Shown: in pieces, positions 26,142 through 35,684 of the stretch
Layout of the letters: each line of letters starts with the position of its first letter
Numbering within the stretch: position 1 is the first letter of the stretch
Source: Porticoccus sp963925605
GTDB lineage: Bacteria; Pseudomonadota; Gammaproteobacteria; Pseudomonadales; Porticoccaceae
Assembly (NCBI GenBank): GCA_963925605.1
Contig: CAWURY010000011.1
Coordinates: forward strand, 6,608-70,607
Direction: 5' to 3'
Length of the DNA: 64,000 nucleotides
Position numbers and translations under genes: made by a program
Notes under the pieces: model-generated
Databases searched by the model: none
What the model was told of the DNA's origin: nothing
Seen by the model: the letters and a program-made list of their open reading frames with translations, nothing else

Positions 26142-26759
26142 ATGATGCGTAATTCCTCCCTAACGGCAAGGCAAGAGCAAATTCTGAACTTAGTCAAGAC
26201 ACACATTCAGGCGACTGGTTATCCACCCACCAGAGCTGAAATAGCTATCGAATTTGGTTTCAAATCACCCAACGCAGCAGAAGAGCACTTAAGAGCGCTA
26301 GCCAAAAAAGGTGCCATTGAGATAATCTCTGGGACCTCTCGAGGAATTCGCTTGCTAGAAGAAGCGCATAATGGGCTGCCTTTAGTTGGCCGTGTAGCAG
26401 CTGGGGAGGCTATTCTGGCAATTGAAAATATTGAAGCCTATCTAGAGGTGGCTCCAGATATGTTCCACCCTAGAGCAGATTTTTTATTAAAAGTTCAGGG
26501 CCGAAGTATGAAAAATATCGGAATAATGGATGGTGATCTCCTTGCTGTCCACAAAACAAATACTGCAGAAAATGGAGCAATCATAGTTGCAAGAATTGAA
26601 GACGAAGTAACTGTGAAACGTCTAAAGACTAGTTCTAAGCCCTATGAGATCACTTTGGTGCCAGAAAATGAAGAGCTAGATCCAATCCTCGTTGACCTGA
26701 GAACACAAAATTTTACAATTGAAGGCGTTAGTGTAGGAGTTATTAGAACAAAATTTTAG
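26142..26759 (+). CDS. lexA: LexA repressor
   Basis: LexA represses SOS genes and cleaves itself when RecA filaments form. The 205-residue protein has the winged-helix DNA-binding domain (LTARQEQILNLV, GYPPTRAEIA, EHLRALAKKGAIE), the cleavage site in VGRVAAGE (between Ala87 and Gly88), the catalytic Ser122 in QGRSMKNIGIMDGD and Lys159 in TVKRLK. Length is near E. coli LexA (202 aa). AAGGA lies five bases before the first ATG, and a second ATG follows immediately, so either start changes only one residue. An SOS box overlaps its promoter. Pseudomonas genomes have sulA next; it is absent here. Confidence 0.97.
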   Translation: MMRNSSLTARQEQILNLVKTHIQATGYPPTRAEIAIEFGFKSPNAAEEHLRALAKKGAIEIISGTSRGIRLLEEAHNGLPLVGRVAAGEAILAIENIEAYLEVAPDMFHPRADFLLKVQGRSMKNIGIMDGDLLAVHKTNTAENGAIIVARIEDEVTVKRLKTSSKPYEITLVPENEELDPILVDLRTQNFTIEGVSVGVIRTKF

Positions 26760-26775
26760 TTAAGTCAACTTACAT

Positions 26776-27027
26776 CTAGTGGATCAGGCGAGACATAGCG
26801 GAAGAATCATGTTCCTCTTCTACTGACTGCAAAATATCTAGACCCATCTTATCAAACAAATCAATCCCTGCTTCAATCATCACTTTTGCAAGATCAATTT
26901 TTGATTCCTCCGAAAATCCTGCGACTTCCTTTGAAAACGAAATACGAATTAATGGCTCATCAGCATCATTACCTCTCTTAAGGGCGATATCGCCATTAGG
27001 TAGCACCACTATTTCAAAAAAAGACAT
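26776..27027 (-). CDS. Small conserved protein of unknown function
   Basis: This 83-residue, acidic protein has no membrane segment or catalytic motif. It begins with MSFFEIVVLPNGDIALKR, a strand-turn-strand, followed by an amphipathic helical half (KIDLAKVMIEAGIDLFDKM). A similar small gene lies between lexA/sulA and topA in Pseudomonas, from memory, so it is probably a real conserved gene. It is convergent with lexA (16 bases between the stops) and follows the DUF6586-like gene. I cannot suggest a function. Confidence 0.65.
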   Translation of the reverse strand: MSFFEIVVLPNGDIALKRGNDADEPLIRISFSKEVAGFSEESKIDLAKVMIEAGIDLFDKMGLDILQSVEEEHDSSAMSRLIH

Positions 27028-27122
27028 TTAATCATTCCATCTATGAGGTAATTTGAAGAATTATAACAGAGGTGTTTGCGAATATTAAGCAGAGGCGCCT
27101 AAAGAATCTCTATTGGCAGGCA

Positions 27123-27641
27123 TCAACACTCATACATAAGCTCTCGATGCCTCTCAATCATTTCAACAAAGGCTTCCCTCCAGGCTATTAGCAATTGGTA
27201 GTTTAAGCATACAGAGTCATCTAACTGTTTCACCTCAAACAAAGAAGCAGACTGAGCTTGACTCCTGCTAACCCCTGAAGAAGGAGGCTGCGACAGCTGC
27301 CTAAAAGCAGAAAAAAGCTGAAAAAGCCAACTAGAGCCATTCTCTGCCAAACTTTTAATTTCTTGAGCTTCACTCGGCTCTTTGTTGACACTACGAAGCC
27401 CCGCGTCCAAATCCTGTACAGAAAAGATTGATTCAGGTAATTTATATTGATACGTAACAGCAATCTCTCTCAAATAATTAAGATAAGCACATTCAATTTG
27501 ATAAAGCGCTGACTGACACAGAACGATTTCGAGTTGGTGTGGATTATTTTTCTCTAAGTAATATTTTTTGGAAATACCCTGATCCAGTAAAATATCACAA
27601 AAAAATATCTTTTGGTTTACCACAGAAAGATAAGGATTCAT
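27123..27641 (-). CDS. DUF6586-like conserved protein
   Basis: The 172-residue product is predicted soluble and largely helical. Features are YLSVVNQKIFFCDILL at the N terminus, a central segment LCQSALYQIECAYLNYLREIA, and a C-terminal LLIAWREAFVEMIERHRELM helix. Its position just downstream of topA and before the 83-residue gene matches a gene I recall from Pseudomonas, annotated as DUF6586. No function is known to me. The gap to topA is 63 bases on the same strand. Confidence 0.6.
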   Translation of the reverse strand: MNPYLSVVNQKIFFCDILLDQGISKKYYLEKNNPHQLEIVLCQSALYQIECAYLNYLREIAVTYQYKLPESIFSVQDLDAGLRSVNKEPSEAQEIKSLAENGSSWLFQLFSAFRQLSQPPSSGVSRSQAQSASLFEVKQLDDSVCLNYQLLIAWREAFVEMIERHRELMYEC

Positions 27642-27704
27642 GATGATCTTTACTCCTTTTTCACTATCTCCGGTAAGTGTAGATTTAGTTTTTATGGCTG
27701 TAAA

Positions 27705-30341
27705 TTATTTTTTAGCCGTTTTGCGATCATCTTCTATCTTCCAATGGCCATCGGTATAACGTGCTCTCCAGCCTGTAGGTTTTCCACCTAATTCAGTCTG
27801 AACATAATGTTCTTTGTTTTTTCTATCAAATCGCACAAGTGCTTGCAAGCCATCTGAATCTTTCTGGGGGGCACTAAAAAGATATTCATACTTGGAGTTA
27901 ATAGCATCTTTGTATGGGATCAATTCAACTACAAGCGGCGCTCTTGTCTCTCGGTATTTAGGATATTGACTCGCAGCAAGAAACATACCTACAGCTCCAT
28001 CTCGTAATATATAGTGATCTTCTACTTTAACGCACAATAAATCTGGCATTGATACTGGATCCATCTTTGGTGGAGCGGCTTCTCCACTCCTAAGAAGCTT
28101 GCGGGTATTTTTACAATCCTTCGCAGTACAGTCGAAATATTTTCCGAATCGACCATCTTTTAAGTGCATATCCACTCCGCACTTATCACATGATAGGGAT
28201 GGACCTTCATAGCCTTTGAGCACAAAAGCCCCTTTCTCAACTTCAAAACCTGGACAACTAGGGTTTTTTCCACAAATATGAAGTTTTCTAGTTGTATCAA
28301 CAAGATAACTATCCATAGCCGTATCACAAATCCCGCAACGATGCTTATGGATTAACTGACGCGACTCTGCTTCATCATCATCAACATTAACAGCCTCATC
28401 GCCAGAACTGAGATTAAGGGTGCTTTTGCATTGCTCTTTAGGAGACAAGGTGTAACCAGCGCAACTTAAAAAGACTCCTGTTGCACCAGTTCTAATGGTC
28501 ATTAGCCTCAGGCAATCTTGTCGTGGGCACTCTAGATCAGTTAACGTTGGCTCATTAAGGCGCATACCGCCTTCTTCGGACTCCGCTCTAGATAGACTTG
28601 CAGAAAAATTGACATAAAAACGATTCAAAACATCTTTCCAGTTACGTTTTCCGCTTGCTATATCATCAAGATGGACCTCCATTGCAGCAGTAAAACCATA
28701 ATTCATAAGATCAGAAAAACTTTCATTTAGCCGCACTGTAACAATATCGCCTATTTTTTCTGCATAGAAGCGTCGATTATCTACTCTTACATAACCAGCA
28801 TCCTGAATCTTCGAAATAATTGCTGCATAGGTAGAAGGCCTGCCAATCCCTAGTTTTTCTAACTCCTTAACTAAGGCAGCTTCAGAAAAACGAGGCGGAG
28901 ATTTGGTGAAATGCTGCAAAGGTAGCAAAACATTTAACTTCATTATATCGCCCACGCAGAGATCGGGCAGCTCGTCGTCGTCATCTTTTTTACGGAGCAG
29001 TGGCAATGCTTTCAGATATCCATCAAAACGCATAACACGGCCTTTAGCTTTTAACTCGTAGCCAGCTGCCTCAACTTTTACTGTGGTGCTAGTAAATTCA
29101 GCCGGCATCATTTGACAAGCAAGAAACTGTTGCCAAATCAGCTGATAAAGCTGTCTTGCATCATCCATATCAATTAAATCATCGGGTGTAATATCCACGT
29201 TCGAGGGTCGAATAGCCTCATGCGCCTCTTGTGCGTCTGATTTGCTACTGTAAATATTAGGTTTTTTTGGTAAGTATTTCTTGCCAAAATGCTGCTCAAT
29301 ATAATTCCTGCATGCCGCGACAGCGTCAACACTGAGGTTAGCTGAGTCTGTCCTCATGTATGTAATATACCCGGCCTGGTAAAGGCGCTGAGCCATAACC
29401 ATAGTTTTCTTAACGCCATACCCAAGCTTGGTGCTAGCAGCCTGCTGCAGGGTTGATGTGATGAAAGGAGCGGAGGGCTTGCTCCCTGTAGGTTTGTCTT
29501 CACGCTTAATTATACTGTAGCTAGCCGCATTCAAGGTCTCTAGAGCTAAATATGTTTGCTCTTTATTCTTAGGTAAGAAGTTTTCGCCTGAAAAATTCTT
29601 TATTTCAAAACGAATTTTCTCACCAGATTCAGACTCAAGATCAGCATGTAATGTCCAATACTCGTCTGGATCAAACGCCTTAATTTCTCTTTCTCGCTCT
29701 ACAACTAGCTTAACTGCGACCGACTGAACTCGGCCAGCTGATAGGCTTCTAGCAACTTTTCTCCAAAGCAATGGAGAAACCATATAACCCACCACGCGAT
29801 CCAAAAAACGCCGAGCCTGCTGAGCATTTACGCGATCCATATCAAGCTCAGTCGGCTTAGAAAAAGCCTCTTGAATGGCTTTTTTAGTGATTTCGTTAAA
29901 CACCACCCTTTTGTAGCGATCTTCGTTGCCGCCAATAATCTCCCTAAGATGCCAAGCTATTGCTTCTCCCTCTCTATCCAAATCTGTAGCGAGATAAATA
30001 GTATCGGCATTTTTGGCTAACTTTTTAAGTTCAGCGACTACTTTTTCTTTTCCGGGCAAAATTTCATATTGAGCCTGCCAATCTTTTTCTGGATTAACAC
30101 CCATAGAAATAAATAGTTTCTCTCGGGCTTTTTTTATTTTATGGGTTATTTTCTCTTCAGCCGACATACTGCGAGTGATGGCTGCGGCTCGAGATCGAGC
30201 CAAAGGATCAACTATCCGTGCGCCCTTTGGTAGGTCTCGAATATGACCGACACTTGACTTAACAATAAATTCTGAGCCCAGATATTTATTGATGGTCTTG
30301 GCTTTGGCCGGTGATTCAACAATAACTAGTGATTTTCCCAT
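27705..30341 (-). CDS. topA: DNA topoisomerase I
   Basis: TopA relaxes negative supercoils through a 5'-phosphotyrosine intermediate. The 878-residue protein (E. coli 865) has the Toprim domain (LVIVESPAKAKTINKYLG and ATDLDREGEAIAWHLRE), the active-site Tyr in AGYITYMRTDSANLS near residue 330, and C-terminal zinc-ribbon repeats with Cys clusters (CPRQDCLRL; CGICDTAMDS to CPGFEVEKG; CDKCGVDMHL to CKNTRKLL). The last 130 residues form a further basic domain. The 250 bases upstream probably hold its promoter, but I saw no convincing elements. Confidence 0.97.
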   Translation of the reverse strand: MGKSLVIVESPAKAKTINKYLGSEFIVKSSVGHIRDLPKGARIVDPLARSRAAAITRSMSAEEKITHKIKKAREKLFISMGVNPEKDWQAQYEILPGKEKVVAELKKLAKNADTIYLATDLDREGEAIAWHLREIIGGNEDRYKRVVFNEITKKAIQEAFSKPTELDMDRVNAQQARRFLDRVVGYMVSPLLWRKVARSLSAGRVQSVAVKLVVEREREIKAFDPDEYWTLHADLESESGEKIRFEIKNFSGENFLPKNKEQTYLALETLNAASYSIIKREDKPTGSKPSAPFITSTLQQAASTKLGYGVKKTMVMAQRLYQAGYITYMRTDSANLSVDAVAACRNYIEQHFGKKYLPKKPNIYSSKSDAQEAHEAIRPSNVDITPDDLIDMDDARQLYQLIWQQFLACQMMPAEFTSTTVKVEAAGYELKAKGRVMRFDGYLKALPLLRKKDDDDELPDLCVGDIMKLNVLLPLQHFTKSPPRFSEAALVKELEKLGIGRPSTYAAIISKIQDAGYVRVDNRRFYAEKIGDIVTVRLNESFSDLMNYGFTAAMEVHLDDIASGKRNWKDVLNRFYVNFSASLSRAESEEGGMRLNEPTLTDLECPRQDCLRLMTIRTGATGVFLSCAGYTLSPKEQCKSTLNLSSGDEAVNVDDDEAESRQLIHKHRCGICDTAMDSYLVDTTRKLHICGKNPSCPGFEVEKGAFVLKGYEGPSLSCDKCGVDMHLKDGRFGKYFDCTAKDCKNTRKLLRSGEAAPPKMDPVSMPDLLCVKVEDHYILRDGAVGMFLAASQYPKYRETRAPLVVELIPYKDAINSKYEYLFSAPQKDSDGLQALVRFDRKNKEHYVQTELGGKPTGWRARYTDGHWKIEDDRKTAKK

Positions 30342-30592
30342 GGAATTGTACTACTCATTAAATTAAATTTAACTACGAAAAAGCCTGTTCACTGTCAGTT
30401 TCTCTATTAAAAAGCGCTGCAAGCCTTTTTTTCAATTGGTTTTTTATGCAGTTACTGCCAGAAGCTTGGGGGTAATTTCTTGCGAAAAACACTTATTTAG
30501 ATTAAATATAAAGTGTCAACTAAGAATGAATATACATCGACAAGCAGTGTATTGGCCAAGAAAATTTTACTTTTATTTACAAAAATTTGACT

Positions 30593-31093
30593 CTAAACAT
30601 TACTACGTATATTTTTTCTTAGCAAGAATAACAGCTCATAGATAGCAGCAACATCCTCTAATTCTCCATACTCTTTCCAATATACTAGCAGGCCATCACC
30701 CCTTGCTTCTAATGCTGAAATATCACCTGGAATAGCTGCCAATGCTACTCCGATAGCATCCATGGTGAAGCCACTAGACTCTCTACTCAACCACTGCCAG
30801 GGCAGCCAAGGAGATGAGCTGCCTCTTGAAGCCCCTTTCACCAGCAACCAGTTCTCCATTCGGGGCTGTTGCGATGACGATGAATCAAGCATCCATGGCA
30901 ATTTATAGGTAATGCATTCTAATCTTATTTCTCCTTGCCGGGCATCAGGGGGTGCGCTAAGGCTTACAATTAAACCTAAACGCGCAGCCTCTTTTCTCAT
31001 ATCTATTATAAGATTTTGACGAGGCGACTGCCGAAACCACATGAGGGGTGAGATAATAATCAATAATACAAATGCAATTAATAGATATGTCAT
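30593..31093 (-). CDS. Membrane-anchored protein of unknown function
   Basis: The 166-residue protein starts with a single hydrophobic helix (residues 3-19) and then a soluble, probably cytoplasmic, part with RQSPRQNLIIDMRKEAARLGL, a YKLPWML segment, and a C-terminal pattern AIGVALAAIPGDISALEARGDGLLVYWKE. I do not recognise the family. It is upstream of topA on the same strand and divergent from slt, a position that I recall also holding a hypothetical gene in Pseudomonas. It appears intact. Confidence 0.6.
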   Translation of the reverse strand: MTYLLIAFVLLIIISPLMWFRQSPRQNLIIDMRKEAARLGLIVSLSAPPDARQGEIRLECITYKLPWMLDSSSSQQPRMENWLLVKGASRGSSSPWLPWQWLSRESSGFTMDAIGVALAAIPGDISALEARGDGLLVYWKEYGELEDVAAIYELLFLLRKNIRSNV

Positions 31094-31265
31094 TGTTTGC
31101 TAATACTTTAATTTATTTTTCAGGTGTGAAACTGTAAAGCCACTGTATAAAAATGCCCAAATCAACTCTTTTTTATATCAAATCTAGTAGCTATGATAGG
31201 CGCAAATACATGGGATCTTCTAGATTTATAATATATTCATTTTTTATAACAGATAATACATTTTT

Positions 31266-33308
31266 ATGGGACGACATAACGATATAAACGCCTGCAAGAA
31301 ACGGTTGAGATTTTTTACGCTGCTATTGCTTCAATCATCATTCCTAGTATCAGTTCTTTTGCTACCTATAAAATCATGGGCCTCCGAAAAAACAATAGTG
31401 GAACCCTCTCTAGAAGCCGAGCGAGAAAGCTTTCAGCTCGCCTATAATGCACTTCAGGTTAGAGACAAAGAAACCTACTTGGATCAGTATGCAAAACTGG
31501 GCGCATACCCACTTAAACACTACTTGGAAGCTTTGGAGTTACTCCAAAGAATTCAAAGCCTCCCAAAAGCGCATATAAGGCAATTTTTAAAGCGGCATAA
31601 TGAAACAGCTATCGCAAATGACGTACGGCATCACTGGCTAGAAACTTTACGCAAGCGAGACAAGTGGCAAGATTATTTAATCGACTACAAAACAAGTGAA
31701 GCCTCAACAAAACAACAGTGTTACTACCAGCTAGCACGGATTAAACATAGTAGTGAGGATAAAAATGATGCGATTCTGGATGCAATCAAGCTGTGGTCTG
31801 TTGGTAGGTCCCAACCAAAGGAATGCGACCAATTATTCTCAATCTTAATTCAAGGCAGCCATATTACTGAAAATATTGCATGGGAGCGCTACATCAAGTC
31901 AATTCTAAATCGTCAATACCAATTATCAAGATACTTGCTGCGATTTATTGCTGATCCTGACCATCGAAAACTAGCAGTTAAGCTTTACCGAATATATCAC
32001 CACAAAAGCGCTGTAACCGACCATGGGCTATTCACCAATAACGAGCTGCAATCAAACAGCGTGGAAATACATGAAGCTCTTTCTTACGGGCTACGTCGGC
32101 TAGCAAAAGAGGATGCATCTAAAACGCTTGAGCACTTTAATGCGTACAAAAAAATGCATTACTTCAGTGCTGAGCAAATAAGTGGAATTGTTGCCGCATT
32201 GGTTAAAGGATTTTATTTTCAAAATCAACCAAAAACTGCTGATCTTTACCTCATAGAGAATACTACCCTAACAAATAGTGAGCTTCTTGAATGGCGAGCT
32301 AGACAATCTATTCAGTCTGGAAACTGGGGCGCTACGCTGTTCTGGATAAAAAATATGCCTATAGACCTAAAAAATAAACAGGTCTGGAAATACTGGGACC
32401 AAAGAAGCAAAAACCTATCTGAACAAAAGATGGATGGCAGCAAAATTAGTTCTTCAGCTACCCAAGAAAATTATAACCATTTGTCTCTTGAGCGTAGCTT
32501 TTATGGATTTTTGAGCAGTCAGTGGCTGGGGATAGAGGGCAGCATGAATCACACAAAATCAACTCAAGATTTGCAAGAACTATCAAAAATCGAAAAACTA
32601 CCTGGGATGACTATCACTAGGGAGCTACTCCATCATAAGCAATATCTTTCTGCGCGTAGAGCATGGAATCAAACAACCAAAAAATTCAACAAAACAGAAT
32701 GGGTATTAGCAGCCCATTTATGCAAAAAATGGAAGTGGCATAATGGTGCTATAACCAGCATGATAAGAGCAGCATATTGGGATGATATTGAGCTACGCTT
32801 TCCCGTTCTTTTTGAAAGTGAGTTTGAGGAGTATTCAAAGTTAAATGAAATCCCGAAGCATTGGTTAATTGCGCTCGTCCGCCAAGAAAGTGCTTTTTAT
32901 ACGAGGGCCTCATCGCCTGCTGGGGCAAAAGGACTAATGCAACTAATGCCATCAACAGCGCGCGCGGTAGCGAGAAAAAATCTTGTGCACTACAAGGGTA
33001 GCGATGACTTATATGACCCTGAGAAAAATATTGCCCTAGGTAGTCTTTACTTTCGAGAGATGCTGAATCGCTTTAATAATAATCGCATCCTAGCAATAGC
33101 TTCCTATAATGCAGGGCCCAACAGAGTAAAGCAATGGACTAAAGTAACTGCAGGAACACTCCCTTTTGATGCTTGGATTGAAGCCATTCCTTTCGAGGAA
33201 ACACGCAACTACGTACAAAATGTACTATTTTTTTCGGCAATATATGCCAAAAAATTTGGCATATATGAGCAAATGATAAGTGAGCAAGAAAAAATGCAGC
33301 GGCTATGA
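31266..33308 (+). CDS. slt: Soluble lytic murein transglycosylase
   Basis: Slt cleaves peptidoglycan glycan strands to anhydro-muropeptides in the periplasm. The 680-residue protein (E. coli 645) has a signal peptide (hydrophobic residues 16-35, probable cleavage after SWA), a long helical superhelix of about 430 residues, and a C-terminal Slt domain with the catalytic Glu in VRQESAFYTRASSPAGAKGLMQLMP-type sequence, then AIASYNAGPNRVKQW. Its stop overlaps the tatD start (ATGA). Together with MltD and NagZ, it places three murein turnover genes in this window. Confidence 0.95.
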   Translation: MGRHNDINACKKRLRFFTLLLLQSSFLVSVLLLPIKSWASEKTIVEPSLEAERESFQLAYNALQVRDKETYLDQYAKLGAYPLKHYLEALELLQRIQSLPKAHIRQFLKRHNETAIANDVRHHWLETLRKRDKWQDYLIDYKTSEASTKQQCYYQLARIKHSSEDKNDAILDAIKLWSVGRSQPKECDQLFSILIQGSHITENIAWERYIKSILNRQYQLSRYLLRFIADPDHRKLAVKLYRIYHHKSAVTDHGLFTNNELQSNSVEIHEALSYGLRRLAKEDASKTLEHFNAYKKMHYFSAEQISGIVAALVKGFYFQNQPKTADLYLIENTTLTNSELLEWRARQSIQSGNWGATLFWIKNMPIDLKNKQVWKYWDQRSKNLSEQKMDGSKISSSATQENYNHLSLERSFYGFLSSQWLGIEGSMNHTKSTQDLQELSKIEKLPGMTITRELLHHKQYLSARRAWNQTTKKFNKTEWVLAAHLCKKWKWHNGAITSMIRAAYWDDIELRFPVLFESEFEEYSKLNEIPKHWLIALVRQESAFYTRASSPAGAKGLMQLMPSTARAVARKNLVHYKGSDDLYDPEKNIALGSLYFREMLNRFNNNRILAIASYNAGPNRVKQWTKVTAGTLPFDAWIEAIPFEETRNYVQNVLFFSAIYAKKFGIYEQMISEQEKMQRL

Positions 33309-34126
33309 CGAATGTACCTCAATATGAAATCCCGTTGATTGATATAGGGGTAAATCTTACTCATGCAGCCTTTGATGACAACTTAACGTCTGTTCTGGAC
33401 CGCGCGCAACAGGCCAACATAAGCAAGCTAATCATCACCGGTACAGATGAGAAAGGAAGTACACGAAGCCTGAACCTTTGCCAAGAAATGGCATTAGATT
33501 ACCCTAATATGTTATATGCCACATGTGGCATACATCCGCACAATGCCAAAGAATTTAATACAGAAACCATAGACAACTTAAAGGATCTAGCTGCCAACAA
33601 AGAAGTGGTTGCAATTGGAGAGACGGGGCTTGATTTCCATCGCAATTTTTCATCCCCCAAGGATCAAGAAAAGGTATTTGAAGCACAACTTGAGCTAGCA
33701 GCTGAATTGCAACTACCTGTTTTTCTACATGAAAGAGATGCACATCAGCGCCAACTGGAAATATTAAGGCAATACCGTGACTGTCTAACAAATGCTGTGA
33801 TTCACTGTTTCACAGGCGACCAGGCCTCTCTATTTAACTATCTCGATCTAGATCTACATATCGGTATTACAGGCTGGATTTGCGACGAAAGACGCGGTCA
33901 GGAACTACAAAGAATTGCTAAAAACATTCCATTAAATCGATTGATGTTAGAAACTGATGCGCCTTACCTTTTACCAAGGACAATGAATCATACAATAAAG
34001 AAAAAAATAAACGAACCGGCATTTTTGCCTTGGGTGTTAAGTGCTGTTGCCAGTCAACGAATTGAAACCATGCTGGAAATTGCAGAGGAGACTACACTAA
34101 CATCGACCCTTTTTTTCAATCTATAG
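33305..34126 (+). CDS. tatD: TatD family metal-dependent DNase
   Basis: The 273-residue protein resembles E. coli TatD itself (260 aa) more than its paralogues: it begins IPLIDIGVNLTHAAF, where the usual HxH is replaced by NLT as in TatD, and continues with CGIHPHNAKEF, AIGETGLDFHRNFSSP, HERDAHQRQ, IHCFTGD, GITGWICDERRG and ETDAPYLLPR. TatD is a 3'-5' exodeoxyribonuclease implicated in repair of oxidative damage. The gene overlaps slt by four bases, and a small S4-domain gene follows 14 bases downstream. Confidence 0.93.
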   Translation: MTNVPQYEIPLIDIGVNLTHAAFDDNLTSVLDRAQQANISKLIITGTDEKGSTRSLNLCQEMALDYPNMLYATCGIHPHNAKEFNTETIDNLKDLAANKEVVAIGETGLDFHRNFSSPKDQEKVFEAQLELAAELQLPVFLHERDAHQRQLEILRQYRDCLTNAVIHCFTGDQASLFNYLDLDLHIGITGWICDERRGQELQRIAKNIPLNRLMLETDAPYLLPRTMNHTIKKKINEPAFLPWVLSAVASQRIETMLEIAEETTLTSTLFFNL

Positions 34127-34140
34127 CTGAGCTCAAAAAA

Positions 34141-34353
34141 ATGAAAGATGTTCATATAAACAAAGAGCCTGTTGAGCTCTATAAAATACTGAAATTTGAA
34201 GGAATGACTGGAAGCGGTGCTGAAGCGAAGATTGCTGTTGCTAAGGGCCTAGTAAAAGTAAACGGTGTCATTGAAACCAGAAAAAGAAAAAAGATTATTT
34301 CTGGGGATATTATCATGTATAGCAATCAAGAAATGTATGTGCGATTGGTGTAA
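34141..34353 (+). CDS. S4-domain RNA-binding protein (YbcJ-like)
   Basis: At 70 residues this is the size of E. coli YbcJ. The S4 fold is visible in VELYKILKFEGMTGSGAEAK followed by VAKGLVKVNGVIETRKRKKI and a terminal strand VRLV. S4 domains bind structured RNA; YbcJ-type proteins are thought to act on RNA or ribosomes, but the target is uncertain. The gene follows tatD closely and precedes the oxidoreductase gene, so the four genes slt-tatD-S4-oxidoreductase probably form one transcription unit. Confidence 0.88.
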   Translation: MKDVHINKEPVELYKILKFEGMTGSGAEAKIAVAKGLVKVNGVIETRKRKKIISGDIIMYSNQEMYVRLV

Positions 34354-34382
34354 AAAATTATTCAAACTCTATAGATAAATAT

Positions 34383-35405
34383 ATGACTACCTATAAGAAC
34401 AAACAAGTGCTGCTTGTATCAAGACCTAAAGGTATCCCAACAGCTGATAATTTTCAAATTGTGGAATCTGCTTTGCCTGTCGTCGCCAAGGGTCAGGTTC
34501 TTGTTCGTAATATATACTTATCTGTAGAACCAGCAATGAAAGGATGGGTTAGCGCTATTGGAAATTATGCCGAACCAGTTGCATTAAACAGCGTTATGAG
34601 GTCTTTCGCTACAGGCATGGTCATTGACTCGCTCCACCCCAGTTTTGCTCCAGGAGAGTTTGTTACAGGGCTTTTTGGATGGCAGGACTATGCTCTGGTT
34701 GAAGTGGACGCCATTGATCGAAAAATAGCTGCTCATTCGCTACCTATATCGACATCACTTGGCGTTCTTGGCTTAAATGGTATGACCGCATACTTTGGGC
34801 TTTTAGACATTGGACAACCTCTTTCAGGGGATACTGTAGTTGTATCAACAGCTGCAGGGGCTGTTGGGTCATGTGTTGGTCAAATTGCCAAATTAAAAAA
34901 CTGTCACACGATAGGGATCACCGGAAGCCAAGAAAAAGTAGACCTATGTAAACAGCTATATCAGTATGACCAAGCCATTAATTACAATGATGAACAATTT
35001 AAGAATGAACTTGCCCACGCTTGTCCTAAAGGTATTGATATCTATTTTGACAACACCGGGGGTGTAATTAGTGATGCCGTGTTGCAACTATTAAATATCG
35101 GGGGGCGCGTTGTAATCTGCGGCACCTCATCAATAGGCAACTGGGAAGAGCGTCCTGTTGGGCCTAGGCAAGAACGACAAATTCTAGTAACTCGAGCACG
35201 CATACAAGGATTTTTAATCTTTGACTACAAAGAACGATATCCGGAAGCATTGGCAGCTCTCACTGAATGGGTAAGCTCTGGGCTAATAAAGTATCGTGAA
35301 GAGATCTTATGTGGAATTGAGGAGGCGCCTTGCTCAATCTCATCTCTTTATCGAGGAGAAAACCTTGGCAAACGCCTTATTCAAATATACAAAATACAAG
35401 CATAA
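34383..35405 (+). CDS. NADP-dependent medium-chain oxidoreductase (CurA/YncB-like)
   Basis: The 340-residue protein is a zinc-independent MDR enzyme. It shows SVEPAMKGW in the N-terminal domain, LGLNGMTAYFGLLDIGQP, the cofactor-binding loop VVVSTAAGAVGSCVGQIAK, DIYFDNTGG and GRVVICGTSS, all characteristic of the leukotriene B4 12-hydroxydehydrogenase/curcumin reductase group. These enzymes reduce carbon-carbon double bonds of enones using NADPH. The natural substrate here is unknown. The ATG follows the S4 gene by 29 bases; it converges with the glutaredoxin-like gene. Confidence 0.88.
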   Translation: MTTYKNKQVLLVSRPKGIPTADNFQIVESALPVVAKGQVLVRNIYLSVEPAMKGWVSAIGNYAEPVALNSVMRSFATGMVIDSLHPSFAPGEFVTGLFGWQDYALVEVDAIDRKIAAHSLPISTSLGVLGLNGMTAYFGLLDIGQPLSGDTVVVSTAAGAVGSCVGQIAKLKNCHTIGITGSQEKVDLCKQLYQYDQAINYNDEQFKNELAHACPKGIDIYFDNTGGVISDAVLQLLNIGGRVVICGTSSIGNWEERPVGPRQERQILVTRARIQGFLIFDYKERYPEALAALTEWVSSGLIKYREEILCGIEEAPCSISSLYRGENLGKRLIQIYKIQA

Positions 35406-35432
35406 CTTGAACTAGCATCCATTTATTAAAAA

Positions 35433-35684
35433 CTATAAGTGATCCTGTGAGGCCATAAGGTATTTTATTTGCCCTGCAGTAAACGGCCACTCTTTCTCTT
35501 CACCTTGCGGTGAGACAATCACGGGTATTCGAAGCCTGTACTTTTCGTAAAGTAGCTCATTATCGGTAATATTGATCTCGTGAAATACCCAACCTGTGTC
35601 GCTCAAAGAATCAGCTATGAGAGATTTCGCTTGCTCACAAAGATGGCAATGGAAACCAACATATAATGTAAAAATTTTATTCAT
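35433..35684 (-). CDS. Glutaredoxin-like protein (DUF836 type)
   Basis: This 83-residue protein has a thioredoxin fold of glutaredoxin size with the active-site motif CHLC near residues 13-16 (FHCHLCEQAK) and a cis-proline segment RIPVIVSPQGEEKEWPF. The arrangement matches the DUF836/YruB-like small glutaredoxin group. It probably transfers electrons to disulfides, though no partner is evident. Its start overlaps the end of rlmKL by eight bases on the same strand, which suggests coupled translation. Confidence 0.82.
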   Translation of the reverse strand: MNKIFTLYVGFHCHLCEQAKSLIADSLSDTGWVFHEINITDNELLYEKYRLRIPVIVSPQGEEKEWPFTAGQIKYLMASQDHL

